Source: an uncultured Paracoccaceae bacterium
Lineage (GTDB): Bacteria > Pseudomonadota > Alphaproteobacteria > Rhodobacterales > Rhodobacteraceae
Direction of reading: 5' to 3'
Length of the DNA stretch: 64,000 nucleotides
Assembly: GCA_947487205.1 (NCBI GenBank)
Contig: CANKVU010000014.1
Span: 1-64,000 of the forward strand
This document shows, in pieces, positions 17,024 to 26,059 of this stretch (positions are counted from its first letter, which is position 1; every line of letters begins with the position of its first letter). The position numbers and the translations under genes were made by a program. Under the pieces are notes generated by a model that saw nothing but the letters and a program-made list of their open reading frames with translations, ran no database searches and was not told where the DNA came from.

Positions 17024-17926
17024 ATGTCACTTCAACTGGATCGCGGGATCGCCGTCATCGGGCTTGGAAAGATGGGTCTGCCGATGGCGCGGGTGCTTCA
17101 GGCGGCCGGCGCCGACCCCCTCTGCCACGATATCGACGACGGGGCGCGGGCGGCCGCCGCGGATCAGGGCCTGCGTATATGTACGTCGGTGACGGACGCC
17201 TTCGCGACCTGCGGCATCGTGCTTCTCAGCCTTCCGAACGCCGACATCGTCGAGGCGACGATCTCGGAGGGATTGACGGGCATCGACGGCAGCCGGTCGC
17301 CACTCGTCATCGACGCATCGACCTCGACCGCCGAGACGAGCCGCAGAATGGCCCTGGCCATGAACGAGGCAGGCGGCGCGTTCGTCGACGCGCCGGTCAG
17401 CGGCGGTCCGGCGGGGGCCGCGAATGCCGCGCTGACATTCATGGTCGGCGGCCCGGCCGATGTCGTCGATACCTGCCGGCCCGTCTTCGAGGCCTTGGGC
17501 AAGAAGGTCCTTCACGCGGGGGACGTGGGCGCGGGGAACATCGCGAAGATCGCCAACAACATGATGGTGGCGGCGCATTTCGTCGTCGCCCGGGAATGCC
17601 TGGCGCTGGCGGAATCGGCCGGCCTGGCGGCGAAGGACGCCCTCGACGTGGTCAACGCCGCGACGGGCGGGTCCACGGTGACCCAGGTCCACTTTCCCGC
17701 CTGGGTCATTCCGGAGACCTTCGACAGCGGCTTCTCCATGGCGCTCATGCGAAAGGATGTCGGTCTCGCCATGGCGCTCGCGGACGACGCCGGGATGGAC
17801 GTGCCGCTGATCCGCCTCGCATCGCGCCTCTGGACCGCTCCGGACGCGCCCGGCGACCGGGCGGATTTCACCGAAATGGGCAACCCCGCGATCGCCCGGA
17901 CCCTGCCCGAGACCAAGGAGGCTTGA
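17024..17926 (+). CDS. 3-hydroxyisobutyrate dehydrogenase-family oxidoreductase
   Basis: 300 residues from the ATG at 17024 (TGGGAG upstream). N-terminal Rossmann motif VIGLGKMGLPMA (about 10-21), beta-hydroxyacid signature FVDAPVSGGPAGAA (about 123-136), and the catalytic Lys in GAGNIAKIANNM (about 170-181). Family members oxidise 3-hydroxyisobutyrate, tartronate semialdehyde or related beta-hydroxy acids with NAD(P). The adjacent aldehyde dehydrogenase suggests a two-step oxidation of an alcohol/hydroxy acid to an acid, but the substrate cannot be read from the sequence. Confidence 0.88.
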   Translation: MSLQLDRGIAVIGLGKMGLPMARVLQAAGADPLCHDIDDGARAAAADQGLRICTSVTDAFATCGIVLLSLPNADIVEATISEGLTGIDGSRSPLVIDASTSTAETSRRMALAMNEAGGAFVDAPVSGGPAGAANAALTFMVGGPADVVDTCRPVFEALGKKVLHAGDVGAGNIAKIANNMMVAAHFVVARECLALAESAGLAAKDALDVVNAATGGSTVTQVHFPAWVIPETFDSGFSMALMRKDVGLAMALADDAGMDVPLIRLASRLWTAPDAPGDRADFTEMGNPAIARTLPETKEA

Positions 17927-17931
17927 ACCGC

Positions 17932-19425
17932 ATGAAAGACGCGTCAGACAGCAAAGCGACCCTGACACAGATCCTGGAATCGTTCACCGGCACCGAGGAT
18001 GTCGGTTCGTGGTCCACCGGAAGGATCCATGTCGGCACCGGCGACGCAATCACGCTCTTCAACCCGTCGGACGGAACGCGGCTTCTGGATTACGCGGATG
18101 CCGACGCGGATGTGGTCGACGGCCTCATGACCCGCGCGTCCGAGGCACAGGCGGCCTGGATGTCGATGACCGCACCGGATCGCGGCCGCGTCATGTGGCG
18201 CATCGGCGCGCTGGTGCGCGACAACCTCGACGCCCTGGCCCGTATCGAGACGCTGGTGGCGGGAAAGACCGCGACGGATGCGAGGGTCGAGGTCACCAAG
18301 GTCGCCGAGATGTTCGAATACTACGCCGGCTGGTGCGACAAGATCCACGGCGAGGTCATTCCCCTGCCCACGAGCCATCTCAACTATACCCTGCGCGAGC
18401 CGCATGGCGTGGCCGTGCAGATCACGCCCTGGAACGCGCCGATCTTCACCGCCGGGTGGCAGATCGCGCCCGCGATCTGCGCCGGCAACGCCGCCGTCCT
18501 GAAACCGTCCGAACTGACGCCGATCTCCTCCCTCGCGCTGGGCGCGTTGTGCGAGAAGGCCGGCACGCCCGAGGGGCTCGTCGGCATCATCGCGGGGCAG
18601 GGGCACACGGCGGGCCAGGCGGCCCTCGATCACCCCGCGGCCGCGATCGCCGTGTTCGTCGGATCGGCCGAGATCGGCCGCAAGATCGCCGAGACGGCGG
18701 CCCGCCGGGTCATGCCGACGATCCTGGAACTGGGCGGGAAATCCGCCAACATCGTCTTCGACGACGCCGATCTGGACAAGGCGGCGCTGGGGGCCAAGGC
18801 CGCGATCTTCTCCGGCGCGGGGCAAAGCTGCGTCGCCGGTTCGCGCCTGCTCGTCCATGCGCGGGCGAAGGATGACCTCGTGGACCGCCTGAAGGGCATC
18901 TGTTCGGCCATCCATGTCGGTCCCGCCGACCTGGAGGAGACGCAGATGGGGCCGATCCAGAACCGGAAGCAATGGACGAAGATCGGCGAGATGGTCGCCG
19001 AGGCCGAGGCGCAGGGCGCCCGGATCGTTTGCGGCGGAAAGCGGCCCGACGGCCTGGACAGCGGCTATTTCTACGGGCCGACGATCCTCGACGACGTGAC
19101 CGAAACGATGAGCGTCGCGACCGAAGAGATCTTCGGCCCCGTCGTGTCCGTCCTGACGTTCGAGACCGAGGAAGATGCCGTGCGGATCGCGAACGCGACC
19201 CCCTACGGCCTCGCCGGCGCCGTCTGGACGAATGACGTGGCCCGCGCGCACCGCATGGCGGCCAGGGTCCGCGCCGGCACCTTCTGGATCAACAGCTACA
19301 AGGCGATCAGCGTGATGAGCCCCTTCGGCGGTTCGGGAATGAGCGGGCACGGCCGATCGTCCGGGCATGACGCCTTGCTGTCCTATACACGGCCGAAATC
19401 GGTCTGGGTCGAGACCGCGTCCTGA
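17932..19425 (+). CDS. NAD(P)-dependent aldehyde dehydrogenase
   Basis: 497 residues, the usual length of the ALDH superfamily. Visible landmarks are ITPWNAP (catalytic Asn), KPSELTP, the general-base Glu in LELGGKSANIVF, the nucleophilic Cys in GAGQSCVAGSRL, and EEIFGPVVSV. It lies 5 bp after the preceding dehydrogenase and is co-transcribed with it. The closest named relatives by motif are betaine-aldehyde/phenylacetaldehyde-type ALDHs, but specificity is not decided. The methylmalonate-semialdehyde type is unlikely, because no CoA-type active-site context was recognised. Confidence 0.9.
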   Translation: MKDASDSKATLTQILESFTGTEDVGSWSTGRIHVGTGDAITLFNPSDGTRLLDYADADADVVDGLMTRASEAQAAWMSMTAPDRGRVMWRIGALVRDNLDALARIETLVAGKTATDARVEVTKVAEMFEYYAGWCDKIHGEVIPLPTSHLNYTLREPHGVAVQITPWNAPIFTAGWQIAPAICAGNAAVLKPSELTPISSLALGALCEKAGTPEGLVGIIAGQGHTAGQAALDHPAAAIAVFVGSAEIGRKIAETAARRVMPTILELGGKSANIVFDDADLDKAALGAKAAIFSGAGQSCVAGSRLLVHARAKDDLVDRLKGICSAIHVGPADLEETQMGPIQNRKQWTKIGEMVAEAEAQGARIVCGGKRPDGLDSGYFYGPTILDDVTETMSVATEEIFGPVVSVLTFETEEDAVRIANATPYGLAGAVWTNDVARAHRMAARVRAGTFWINSYKAISVMSPFGGSGMSGHGRSSGHDALLSYTRPKSVWVETAS

Positions 19426-19481
19426 AAAAAGGCCATCCGGCGGCCCGCCGGCGCGGGCGACCCCAACAGGAAGGGAAAACA

Positions 19482-20312
19482 ATGGAAAAGATCAAGGAAA
19501 CCGTGATGGACTGGCGTCTGCACGTCACGGTGCTGGCCATCACCATCGTCTCCGAGCTGATCGGCGTGATCCAGATCCCGATCGGGATCGGGGCGATCCT
19601 GCTGCTTCCCCTGCTCTATGCGTTCGTGTTCGGGCTGATCCTCAATCCGCACGTGTTCAACGTCGCGAAGGGCTGGGTGCGCGAGCGCGAGGTGCAGAAC
19701 GCCTCGCCGCTCATCATCATCGCGATCATGCCGTTCATCGCGAAGTTCGGAACGATCATCGGTCCGTCGATGAACCAGATCATCGAGGCCGGCCCCGCGC
19801 TCCTCCTGCAGGAGCTCGGCAACCTCGGCACCATCGTGCTCGCCTTCCCCGTCGCGATCCTGGTGTTCCGGATGGGCCGGGAGGCCATCGGGGCCTGTTT
19901 CTCGGTCGCCCGGGAGCCCAACATCGCGATCATCGCCGACAGGTACGGGCTGAAATCCCAGGAGGGCGCCGGCGTGATGGGCGTCTATGTCGTGGGAACA
20001 CTCTTCGGCACGTTCACCTTTGCGGTCCTGGCCTCGATCCTCTCGACGACGGGCGCCTTCAGCATCGAGGCGCTGGCCATGGCCTGCGGGATCGGCTCCG
20101 GCTCGATGATGGCGGCCTGTTCCGGGGCGCTGGTGAACGCCGTTCCGGAAATGGAGGAGCAGATCCTCGCCCTCGCCGGGGCGTCGAACGTCCTGACCTA
20201 CGCGACGGGCCTCTATCTCGGGATCTTCGTCGCCCTGCCCCTGACCGAGAAGCTCTATGACCTGCTCGGCGGCAAGCCCGCCGAGAAATCCGTGCCCGGA
20301 GAAAAGCCATGA
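19482..20312 (+). CDS. DUF3100-like multi-pass membrane protein
   Basis: 276 residues, eight or so hydrophobic segments (IGAILLLPLLYAFVFGLIL; PLIIIAIMPFIAKFGTIIG; VYVVGTLFGTFTFAVLASIL). A Gly/Ser-rich loop, IGSGSMMAACSGALVNAVP, may form part of a substrate path. I recognise it as DUF3100-like, a family of uncharacterised inner-membrane proteins often next to M20 amidohydrolases, as is the case here. The stop overlaps the next gene by 4 bp. Transport of a small acid or amide for this catabolic cluster is inference. A clear ribosome-binding site (GGAAGGG) precedes the start. Confidence 0.7.
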   Translation: MEKIKETVMDWRLHVTVLAITIVSELIGVIQIPIGIGAILLLPLLYAFVFGLILNPHVFNVAKGWVREREVQNASPLIIIAIMPFIAKFGTIIGPSMNQIIEAGPALLLQELGNLGTIVLAFPVAILVFRMGREAIGACFSVAREPNIAIIADRYGLKSQEGAGVMGVYVVGTLFGTFTFAVLASILSTTGAFSIEALAMACGIGSGSMMAACSGALVNAVPEMEEQILALAGASNVLTYATGLYLGIFVALPLTEKLYDLLGGKPAEKSVPGEKP

Positions 20313-20782
20313 CCGACATCACCCCCGAGAACCGCTCCGACGGCCGGTCCGTCGATCTGGGCTATCACGCCATCGTTCTGGCCATCGTGTCCCTGCTGGT
20401 CTGGGTCGGTCAGACCGTGGGGCCCGCCAAGCCGCTGGTGCCCGGCCTGATCGGGCTGTTCGTCCTGTACCTGATGACCATGGCGGGTCTGCTCATCACG
20501 AAATACGCGCCCGTGCGGCTGCCCAGCGTCGCGTGGATCTCGCTCGTCGGCATCGTGCTCACGCTGCCTTGGACCCCGGGCAGCGAGTGGCTGGTCGCCC
20601 AAGTCGCCAACGCGGACTTCCTGGCCCTCGCGACGCCGTGCCTCGCCTATGCGGGCCTTGCGATCGCGAAGCGGGAGATGGAGGTGGCGCGCACCTCGGG
20701 CTGGAAGATCGCCGTCATCGCGATCCTCGTCATGACCGGAACCTATGTCGGGTCCGCGATCATCGCCGAGATCTTCCTCTGA
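20309..20782 (+). CDS. Small membrane protein, partner of the DUF3100-like protein
   Basis: 157 residues with about five membrane segments (AIVLAIVSLLVWVGQTV; GLIGLFVLYLMTMAGLLIT; WISLVGIVLTLPW; IAVIAILVMTGTYVGSAI). Its start overlaps the preceding membrane gene (ATGA), so the two products are probably made in fixed ratio and form one complex. No characterised homologue comes to mind. A short acidic N-terminus faces the cytoplasm by the positive-inside rule. Confidence 0.65.
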   Translation: MTDITPENRSDGRSVDLGYHAIVLAIVSLLVWVGQTVGPAKPLVPGLIGLFVLYLMTMAGLLITKYAPVRLPSVAWISLVGIVLTLPWTPGSEWLVAQVANADFLALATPCLAYAGLAIAKREMEVARTSGWKIAVIAILVMTGTYVGSAIIAEIFL

Positions 20783-20858
20783 AACCCCGCATGCCCCTGC
20801 AATTCCCGGGCGGGGCATTCCCGCTGCGCCCGGGCCCGTACATGGCGGGGTTCTCGCC

Positions 20859-21397
20859 ATGACGATCGAGTTCGACGGCGAGCATGCCGAGGACGCCATC
20901 GCCTGGCGCCATTACCTACCTCGAAATTCCGAACGCGCGTTCGAGGACCACCGGACGAGCGCGTTCATCGCCGGGCTGCTCTCGGGCTGGGGCTACGAGG
21001 CGAAGACCGGCCTCCTGACCACCCGCGGAGACGGCAGGAACCCGGGCATCGGCATCCGGGCGGATCTCGCCGCCCTGCCCGGCGAGGAGATCACCGGGGC
21101 CGACCACGCCTCGCGGGTCGCAGGATGCACGCCTGCGGCCCCGGCGAACTCCGAGTGAGAGGCGGACGCCGTGGCATCGATTGCAGGGCCCGCGGGACTC
21201 GCGCTCAGGAGCCCCGCGCCGAGCCGGGCGTCGGAGGACGCCCCGTTCTGCCGCGTGCTTGCCGCGGCGCGGATTTCCGGCTGGGTGCCGCCGAGGGGTC
21301 AGATCCACCGGGGCCCCACTCCCCGTATCTCGACTTCGACGACAACCCGATCTCGAAGGGTGCCGAACCTCAGGTCAGGCTATGCCGCCAGCGACCG
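20859..21397 (+). pseudogene. M20-family amidohydrolase, frameshifted and internally deleted
   Basis: The first 90 codons match the N-terminus of M20 amidohydrolases (WRHYLPRNSERAFEDH; GIRADLAALPGEE). At about 21118-21125 the frame shifts, and the metal-binding motif MHACG follows in the new frame, reading MHACGP where MHACGHD is expected. Roughly 230 codons are then missing. The same frame resumes with the family C-terminus (GADF...; HSPYLDFDDNPISKGAEPQV, about 21317-21380). The gene is dead. It probably once hydrolysed an amide taken up through the neighbouring membrane proteins. Confidence 0.75.
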
Positions 21398-21711
21398 GGG
21401 TCGTCGGCCGGCCCCGATCGGGCGGTCCGGAACGGCGGCATCGCGGGGGGATCCCTGTCGGGGAAGGGGACGTCTCGGCGTCAGCGGCCTTGCGTCCTCT
21501 AAAGCGCTTTCTGCGGCGAATTGCGGCTGGACCAAGCCGCGATGCGATGTCCGACACGAAGTGACGGCTCCGTCAGCGCATCTGACGGCATGGCTCCGCG
21601 AGGTGGGCTCGGCGCGCGCCCCGCATCGTGCGGCAATGCCTGGTGTATCGCAGAGGTCGCCCGTTAGCCTTTGGTTAACGAAGAGACAATTTTTTTGCTT
21701 CCACGGGAGCG
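21398..21711. other. Region upstream of the polysaccharide operon
   Basis: About 310 bp with no gene. The last 50 bp are AT-rich compared with the surroundings and carry a CtrA-like box (21664-21679) and a run of T residues (around 21690-21697), just ahead of the ribosome-binding site CACGGGAG. This is the probable promoter region. Confidence 0.5.
21664..21679 (+). promoter_or_regulatory. Candidate CtrA-binding site
   Basis: TTAG-CCTTTGG-TTAAC fits the alphaproteobacterial CtrA consensus TTAA-N7-TTAAC with one mismatch, 33 bp before the start of the HlyD-like gene. It also forms a CGTTA/TAACG inverted repeat. Confidence 0.4.
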
Positions 21712-22893
21712 ATGATTTCACGGTTGCACCCGGAGGTCGTTCCAAACCCGGATGAGAGCGGAATGCGTGTGTCTCGGCTGGTTCTCGGCGCGGTGATCGT
21801 GGCCGTTGCCTTGTGGATTATCGTCACCGAGCAGATGGCCGGCGCGAGCGCCAATGCCGTGGTCAACGCGCGGCTCTCGACGGTGCGGACCCCGATCGCG
21901 GGCGAGATCAGCATGGCCGACCGGACGTTCGGCGGGGCCGTCGAGCGGGGCGAGGTGCTGGCTTCGTCGGTGGATCGGCGCCCGAACGCGATCCGCCTGA
22001 ATGACCTGCAGATGGAGCGCGCCTTCGCGACCGCCGAGCTGAAGCGGCTCGAGGCGCTGGCGACGGAGACGCGGCGTGTCTACACCGCGTTGCAGCGGCG
22101 CAGCGCGCGGTTCACGGAACGGCAGATCGCCGCGCTGGAGCTGCGACTGGCCCATGCCCGCGACCGGCTCCGCCTTCTGGGGATCGAGGCCGCGGCCGGG
22201 AATCCCGCCTCCGCGATGGCGGGCGATGCCGGGACGGCACGGCAAAGCCGCGCTCTGGAAGAGGTCGATCTTCTGGAGAATGCGCTGGCCGCCGCCGAGG
22301 ACGGGGTCTTCATAGGCGAGGGATACAACGATGCGCCGAACGCCGAACAACGGCGCGTGGAGCTTCGGACCGTGCTCGACGGGTTGCAGGCCGATCTCCA
22401 GGCGGCCGGGGCGCGGCTCGAGGCGCTCGCCGGGCGTGTCACGGCCGAGCAGGTGGCCGTGAACCGCGTGTCGGCGGCGGACATCCGATCGACCGTGGAT
22501 GGCCAGATCTGGGAGGTGCTGGCCGCAGACGGCGAGCGGCTCCAGCAAGGGGAGGCGGTGCTGCGCCTGCTCGATTGCGAAAGCCTCGTCGTGACCCTGT
22601 CGGTGACGGAGAACGTCTATAATCGTCTGAGCGTCCGCGATACCGGCACGTTCCGCCTCGCCGGCGGCGGCGAGACGTATCCGGGCACCATTGGCCGCCT
22701 GGCGGGATCGGGCGCCGCGACGATCTACCGTCACCTCGCCATCGCGCCCAGCCAGCGTCACCTGGAACGCTATGACGTCACACTCAACGTTCCCGGGTTG
22801 TCCAACGATCCGGACCTGGATTGCCCGGTCGGCCGGACGGGCCGCGTGTTCTTCGAGGCGCGGCCGCTGGACTGGATCCGGGACCTCTTCTGA
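21712..22893 (+). CDS. HlyD/membrane-fusion-like protein of a glucan synthase pair (BgsB-like)
   Basis: 393 residues: a short cytoplasmic N-terminus, one membrane segment (about 21-38, LVLGAVIVAVALWIIV), then a periplasmic adaptor region. A barrel/lipoyl-like piece (VRTPIAGEISMADRTFGG) is followed by a long coiled coil (about 95-250, rich in Leu, Ala, Glu, Arg) and a second beta half (STVDGQIWEVLAADGERLQQ). Its stop overlaps the synthase start (TGATG), so it is probably a partner of the synthase rather than of a drug pump. HlyD-type partners are known for the Alg44 and BgsB systems. No outer-membrane TolC or ABC gene is adjacent. Confidence 0.8.
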   Translation: MISRLHPEVVPNPDESGMRVSRLVLGAVIVAVALWIIVTEQMAGASANAVVNARLSTVRTPIAGEISMADRTFGGAVERGEVLASSVDRRPNAIRLNDLQMERAFATAELKRLEALATETRRVYTALQRRSARFTERQIAALELRLAHARDRLRLLGIEAAAGNPASAMAGDAGTARQSRALEEVDLLENALAAAEDGVFIGEGYNDAPNAEQRRVELRTVLDGLQADLQAAGARLEALAGRVTAEQVAVNRVSAADIRSTVDGQIWEVLAADGERLQQGEAVLRLLDCESLVVTLSVTENVYNRLSVRDTGTFRLAGGGETYPGTIGRLAGSGAATIYRHLAIAPSQRHLERYDVTLNVPGLSNDPDLDCPVGRTGRVFFEARPLDWIRDLF

Positions 22894-24875
22894 TGGGGCC
22901 GCCGGTCTGGCTGGGCGATCTGCACTCCGCCGCCGTCCAGATGCTGCTGGTGGCGGGCCTTGCCCTGGTCTTGCCGGGGATCGTCGACCGCTTCGACAAC
23001 CGCCACCGGATCGCCCTGATGGCGATCAGCATCCTCCTGGCCCTGCGCTATGCGTGGTGGCGGGCGACGGAGACGCTGGCCCCCTTCGGCTTCGATGTCG
23101 ATTGCCTTGCAAGCTGGTCGCTCTTCGCGATCGAGATCGGCGCCCTCGCCAGTTCGCTCAGCGCCAGCGTGCTGATGTCCCGTATCCGCGAACGGGGGGC
23201 CGAGGCCACGGAGCACGCCGATTGGTGGGAGCCGGGTCCGGCCCCGCGGGTCGCCGTGCTGGTCGCGACCTACAACGAGGATCGCGAGGTTCTGGAGCGA
23301 TCGATCCTGGGGGCGCTCGCGCTCGACTGGCCGGCGGTCGAGGTCTGCGTGCTCGATGACGGCCGGCGCGACTGGCTCCGCGCCTTCTGCGAGGGGCACG
23401 GCGCCCGGTACATCGTCCGGCCCGACAGCGCGGGGGCGAAGGCGGGAAACATCAATCACGCGCTCGGTGTCCTGACGGCCGACGGCCCGCCCGATTTCTT
23501 CGCGGTCCTGGATGCGGATTTCGTCCCGCATCGCAACTTTCTGCGCCGGACGCTGGCCCTGTTCCACGACCCCAGGACGGGGCTGGTGCAGACGCCGCAG
23601 CACTTCTTCAACCCGGACCCGATCCAGCACAATCTGGGCCTCAGCCGATCCTATCCGGACGAGCAGCGCTTCTTCTTCGACCACATGCAGCCGGCCCGGG
23701 ATGCCTGGGGCCTGGCGATCTGCTGCGGGACGTCCTCGGTCGCGCGGATGCGGGCGGTGGCCGAGCTGGGCGGCCTGCCCACGGACAGCGTCACCGAGGA
23801 TTTCATGCTGACGCTGGCCCTGCAGGAACGCGGGTGGGAGACGCATTACCTCAACGAGCCGCTGACCGAGGGTCTCGCGCCCGAGGGCCTGAAGGAGTAC
23901 ATCACCCAGCGGGCGCGGTGGTGCCTGGGGCTGATGCAGATCGCCCGCAGCCGGATCGGGCCCTTCGCCAGGAACGGGCTGAGATTGCGGGACCGATGGA
24001 GCGTGCTGGATTCGGTCCTCTATTGGCTGACGACCTTTCCGTTCCGCGTGGCGGGGTTGGTGTATCCGCTGCTCTACTGGTATTTCAACGTGACCGTGGT
24101 CGATGCCAGGGTGCCGGAGGTGCTGAGCTATTTCGGCGTCTACTTCCTGTGGACGATCGTCGCCTTCAACCTGCTCTCGCCGGGCATGCTGATCCCGCTG
24201 CTCAAGGACGTGAGCCAGCATCTGGGCGCCTACCAGATCAGCCGCGCCGCGATCACGGGGATCATCTGGCCCCACGGACATCCGTTCAGCGTGACGGCCA
24301 AGGGCGGCGACCGCAGCCGATTGCAGATCCAATGGCGTCTGATGACGCCCTTCCTCGGGCTGTTCGTGCTGACGTTCGTCGGATTGTGCCTCGGTATCGT
24401 CTCGGACCGTTTCGCGTATTACGATGCGGGGGTCGGAAAATCCGTGATCCTCTTCTGGACGATCTACAATCTCTTCGTGCTGGCGCTCGCCGTCCTCGCC
24501 TGCGTCGAGCTTCCCCGCCGCGAGCAGCACGTCGCCGACGAGCCGGAACGCGCCATCTTCGCAGCCGAGGGGGAGGCGCCGCGCCGGGTGTGGATCGCCG
24601 ACCTTTCGATCGACACCGCCCGGATACGGGGCCGGTCGTGGGGCGACGGGACGCGGGGCGTTCTGCGCATTCCCGGCGTGGCCGATATCGCGGCGACCGT
24701 CATGGAGCAGGCGCTCGACGGGGTGCGCCTGCAGCTGGTCCCGGACGACGCGGCCAATTCCGCGCTCTTGCGAAGATTGTATGCCGAAGGGGACGCGCCG
24801 GGCATCATCGCCTCTAGATTGTCGTCCGTCGCGCGGGACCTGGCGCGCCACCTGAGCTTCGACCGATCGACGTGA
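22893..24875 (+). CDS. Processive GT2 beta-glucan synthase, BcsA/BgsA-like
   Basis: 660 residues. Membrane segments flank a family-2 glycosyltransferase domain with UDP-sugar and catalytic motifs VATYNED, VLDDG, LDADFVP, the general base in VTEDF and the product-gripping QRARW. This is the full D,D,D,QxxRW set of processive synthases such as cellulose synthase. After the last helices comes a cytoplasmic tail where BcsA has PilZ. Here RREQH and DLSIDTA are only a degenerate RxxxR...DxSxxG, so c-di-GMP binding may be altered. There is no bcsB next to it; the coupled partner is an HlyD-like protein, as for mixed-linkage glucan synthase BgsA. Product could be cellulose or a mixed-linkage beta-glucan. 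Confidence 0.85.
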   Translation: MGPPVWLGDLHSAAVQMLLVAGLALVLPGIVDRFDNRHRIALMAISILLALRYAWWRATETLAPFGFDVDCLASWSLFAIEIGALASSLSASVLMSRIRERGAEATEHADWWEPGPAPRVAVLVATYNEDREVLERSILGALALDWPAVEVCVLDDGRRDWLRAFCEGHGARYIVRPDSAGAKAGNINHALGVLTADGPPDFFAVLDADFVPHRNFLRRTLALFHDPRTGLVQTPQHFFNPDPIQHNLGLSRSYPDEQRFFFDHMQPARDAWGLAICCGTSSVARMRAVAELGGLPTDSVTEDFMLTLALQERGWETHYLNEPLTEGLAPEGLKEYITQRARWCLGLMQIARSRIGPFARNGLRLRDRWSVLDSVLYWLTTFPFRVAGLVYPLLYWYFNVTVVDARVPEVLSYFGVYFLWTIVAFNLLSPGMLIPLLKDVSQHLGAYQISRAAITGIIWPHGHPFSVTAKGGDRSRLQIQWRLMTPFLGLFVLTFVGLCLGIVSDRFAYYDAGVGKSVILFWTIYNLFVLALAVLACVELPRREQHVADEPERAIFAAEGEAPRRVWIADLSIDTARIRGRSWGDGTRGVLRIPGVADIAATVMEQALDGVRLQLVPDDAANSALLRRLYAEGDAPGIIASRLSSVARDLARHLSFDRST

Positions 24876-24880
24876 CGCGG

Positions 24881-25972
24881 CTAGCCCCTCTGCCCCTCCA
24901 GTCGGGCGAGCGAGGCGGAAAGCCGGTAGATCTCGGCGCTCGAGCGGATTTCGAGGGGGTAATCCCCGTGGCCCTCGGCGATCCGCTCGGCATTCCGCGC
25001 CAGGCTGCCGATCGGCCGCAGGTAGAGCCGGTTGAAGAGCACCCCCGCCAGCAGGAACAGCGATCCCGCGAAGAGGCTGGCGATGGCGGAGCGCCGGACG
25101 AGATTGCCGCCCGCCGTGGAGGAGAAGCTCTGCGGATCGATCCGGCCCACCAGGCGCCAGCCGAAGGACGGCAGCTCTCCGTAGGTGACCGAAGGGGTGA
25201 CCGCGGTAAAGTAGCGGATGCCGTCCGGCCAGACCTCGTATCCCGACCCCGCCACGCCCGACGACGCGGCGCCCAGGCTGGGCAGGCCGAGCCGGGCCGT
25301 CATGGCGGGAAAGGTCCCGATCACCACCTCGCCGGACGAGTTCACGAGCGCCAGGTCGATCCCGAGCGTATCGGCCATGTCGGACAGGTAATTTTCGGCC
25401 CAGCTCGCGTTGATGTGGAAGCCCAGCACGCCCGCCAGCCGTCCCGTCGGTCCATCGACGGAAGTGGACAGGTCGAGGAACCGCGGCGGGGCCGCGTCCC
25501 TGTCGCTCATGAGGTCGGCGAGCAGGACGGCTTCGTGCAGGTCGCCGGCGAAATCGCCCTGCAGCCCCCGCTGGAACCATGGCCGGGCCGAGACGTCCGC
25601 GCCTTGCAGCATGTCGCCCGAAGCCACGACGACGCTCCCGTCGGGGCGCGCGAACCCGGCCCACGAGATACGCTGATCGGGCCCGGCCGTGGCGTCCAGC
25701 ACCGCGCCGAGCGCCTCCGCATCCAACCGGGCGATATCGGACGCGATCGCCTCCAGGTTCTGCCAATCCTGTTCCAGAGCCCGCGCGAAGGCGAGCGACG
25801 CGCCCGCCGTGCGCTGGGCGACCGCCTCCCGCAGGGCGGATTCCTGGAACGTGCCGCCGTAGTTCCGCACCACCACGTAGGTCGCCCCCCCGAAGATGAG
25901 GATACCGATCAGAACGAGGCCCAGCAGCGCGCCGGGGAGGGTGACGGGCGGTGTTTGACGTCCTCGGGGCAT
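24881..25972 (-). CDS. dCache-HAMP membrane sensor without output domain
   Basis: 363 residues. Membrane segment 1 at about 13-32 (LLGLVLIGILIFGGATYVV), a roughly 250-residue periplasmic double-Cache ligand-binding domain (PWFQRGLQGDFAGDLHEAV; LGFHINASWAENYLSD), membrane segment 2 (AIASLFAGSLFLLAGVLF) and a HAMP domain (YLRPIGSLARNAERIAEG). The protein then ends (LARLEGQRG). No kinase, GGDEF, EAL or methyl-accepting domain follows. It is convergent with the glucan synthase, 5 bp apart. It may act on a separate partner or be a truncated diguanylate cyclase or chemoreceptor. No obvious downstream remnant of an output domain is visible. Confidence 0.75.
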   Translation of the reverse strand: MPRGRQTPPVTLPGALLGLVLIGILIFGGATYVVVRNYGGTFQESALREAVAQRTAGASLAFARALEQDWQNLEAIASDIARLDAEALGAVLDATAGPDQRISWAGFARPDGSVVVASGDMLQGADVSARPWFQRGLQGDFAGDLHEAVLLADLMSDRDAAPPRFLDLSTSVDGPTGRLAGVLGFHINASWAENYLSDMADTLGIDLALVNSSGEVVIGTFPAMTARLGLPSLGAASSGVAGSGYEVWPDGIRYFTAVTPSVTYGELPSFGWRLVGRIDPQSFSSTAGGNLVRRSAIASLFAGSLFLLAGVLFNRLYLRPIGSLARNAERIAEGHGDYPLEIRSSAEIYRLSASLARLEGQRG

Positions 25973-26059
25973 GACGGATCCGTTGCTTTGAGGTCGGGAG
26001 GAACCATGCGAACTTGCTACCCACAATCTAAAGTAGATTATACATAGCAAAAAACTCCG

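Noticed and set aside
22770-26024. 1084-codon open frame on the minus strand
   Set aside because: It runs antisense to the HlyD-like and glucan synthase genes and has no domain. Long antisense frames are expected in DNA with GC-rich third positions.
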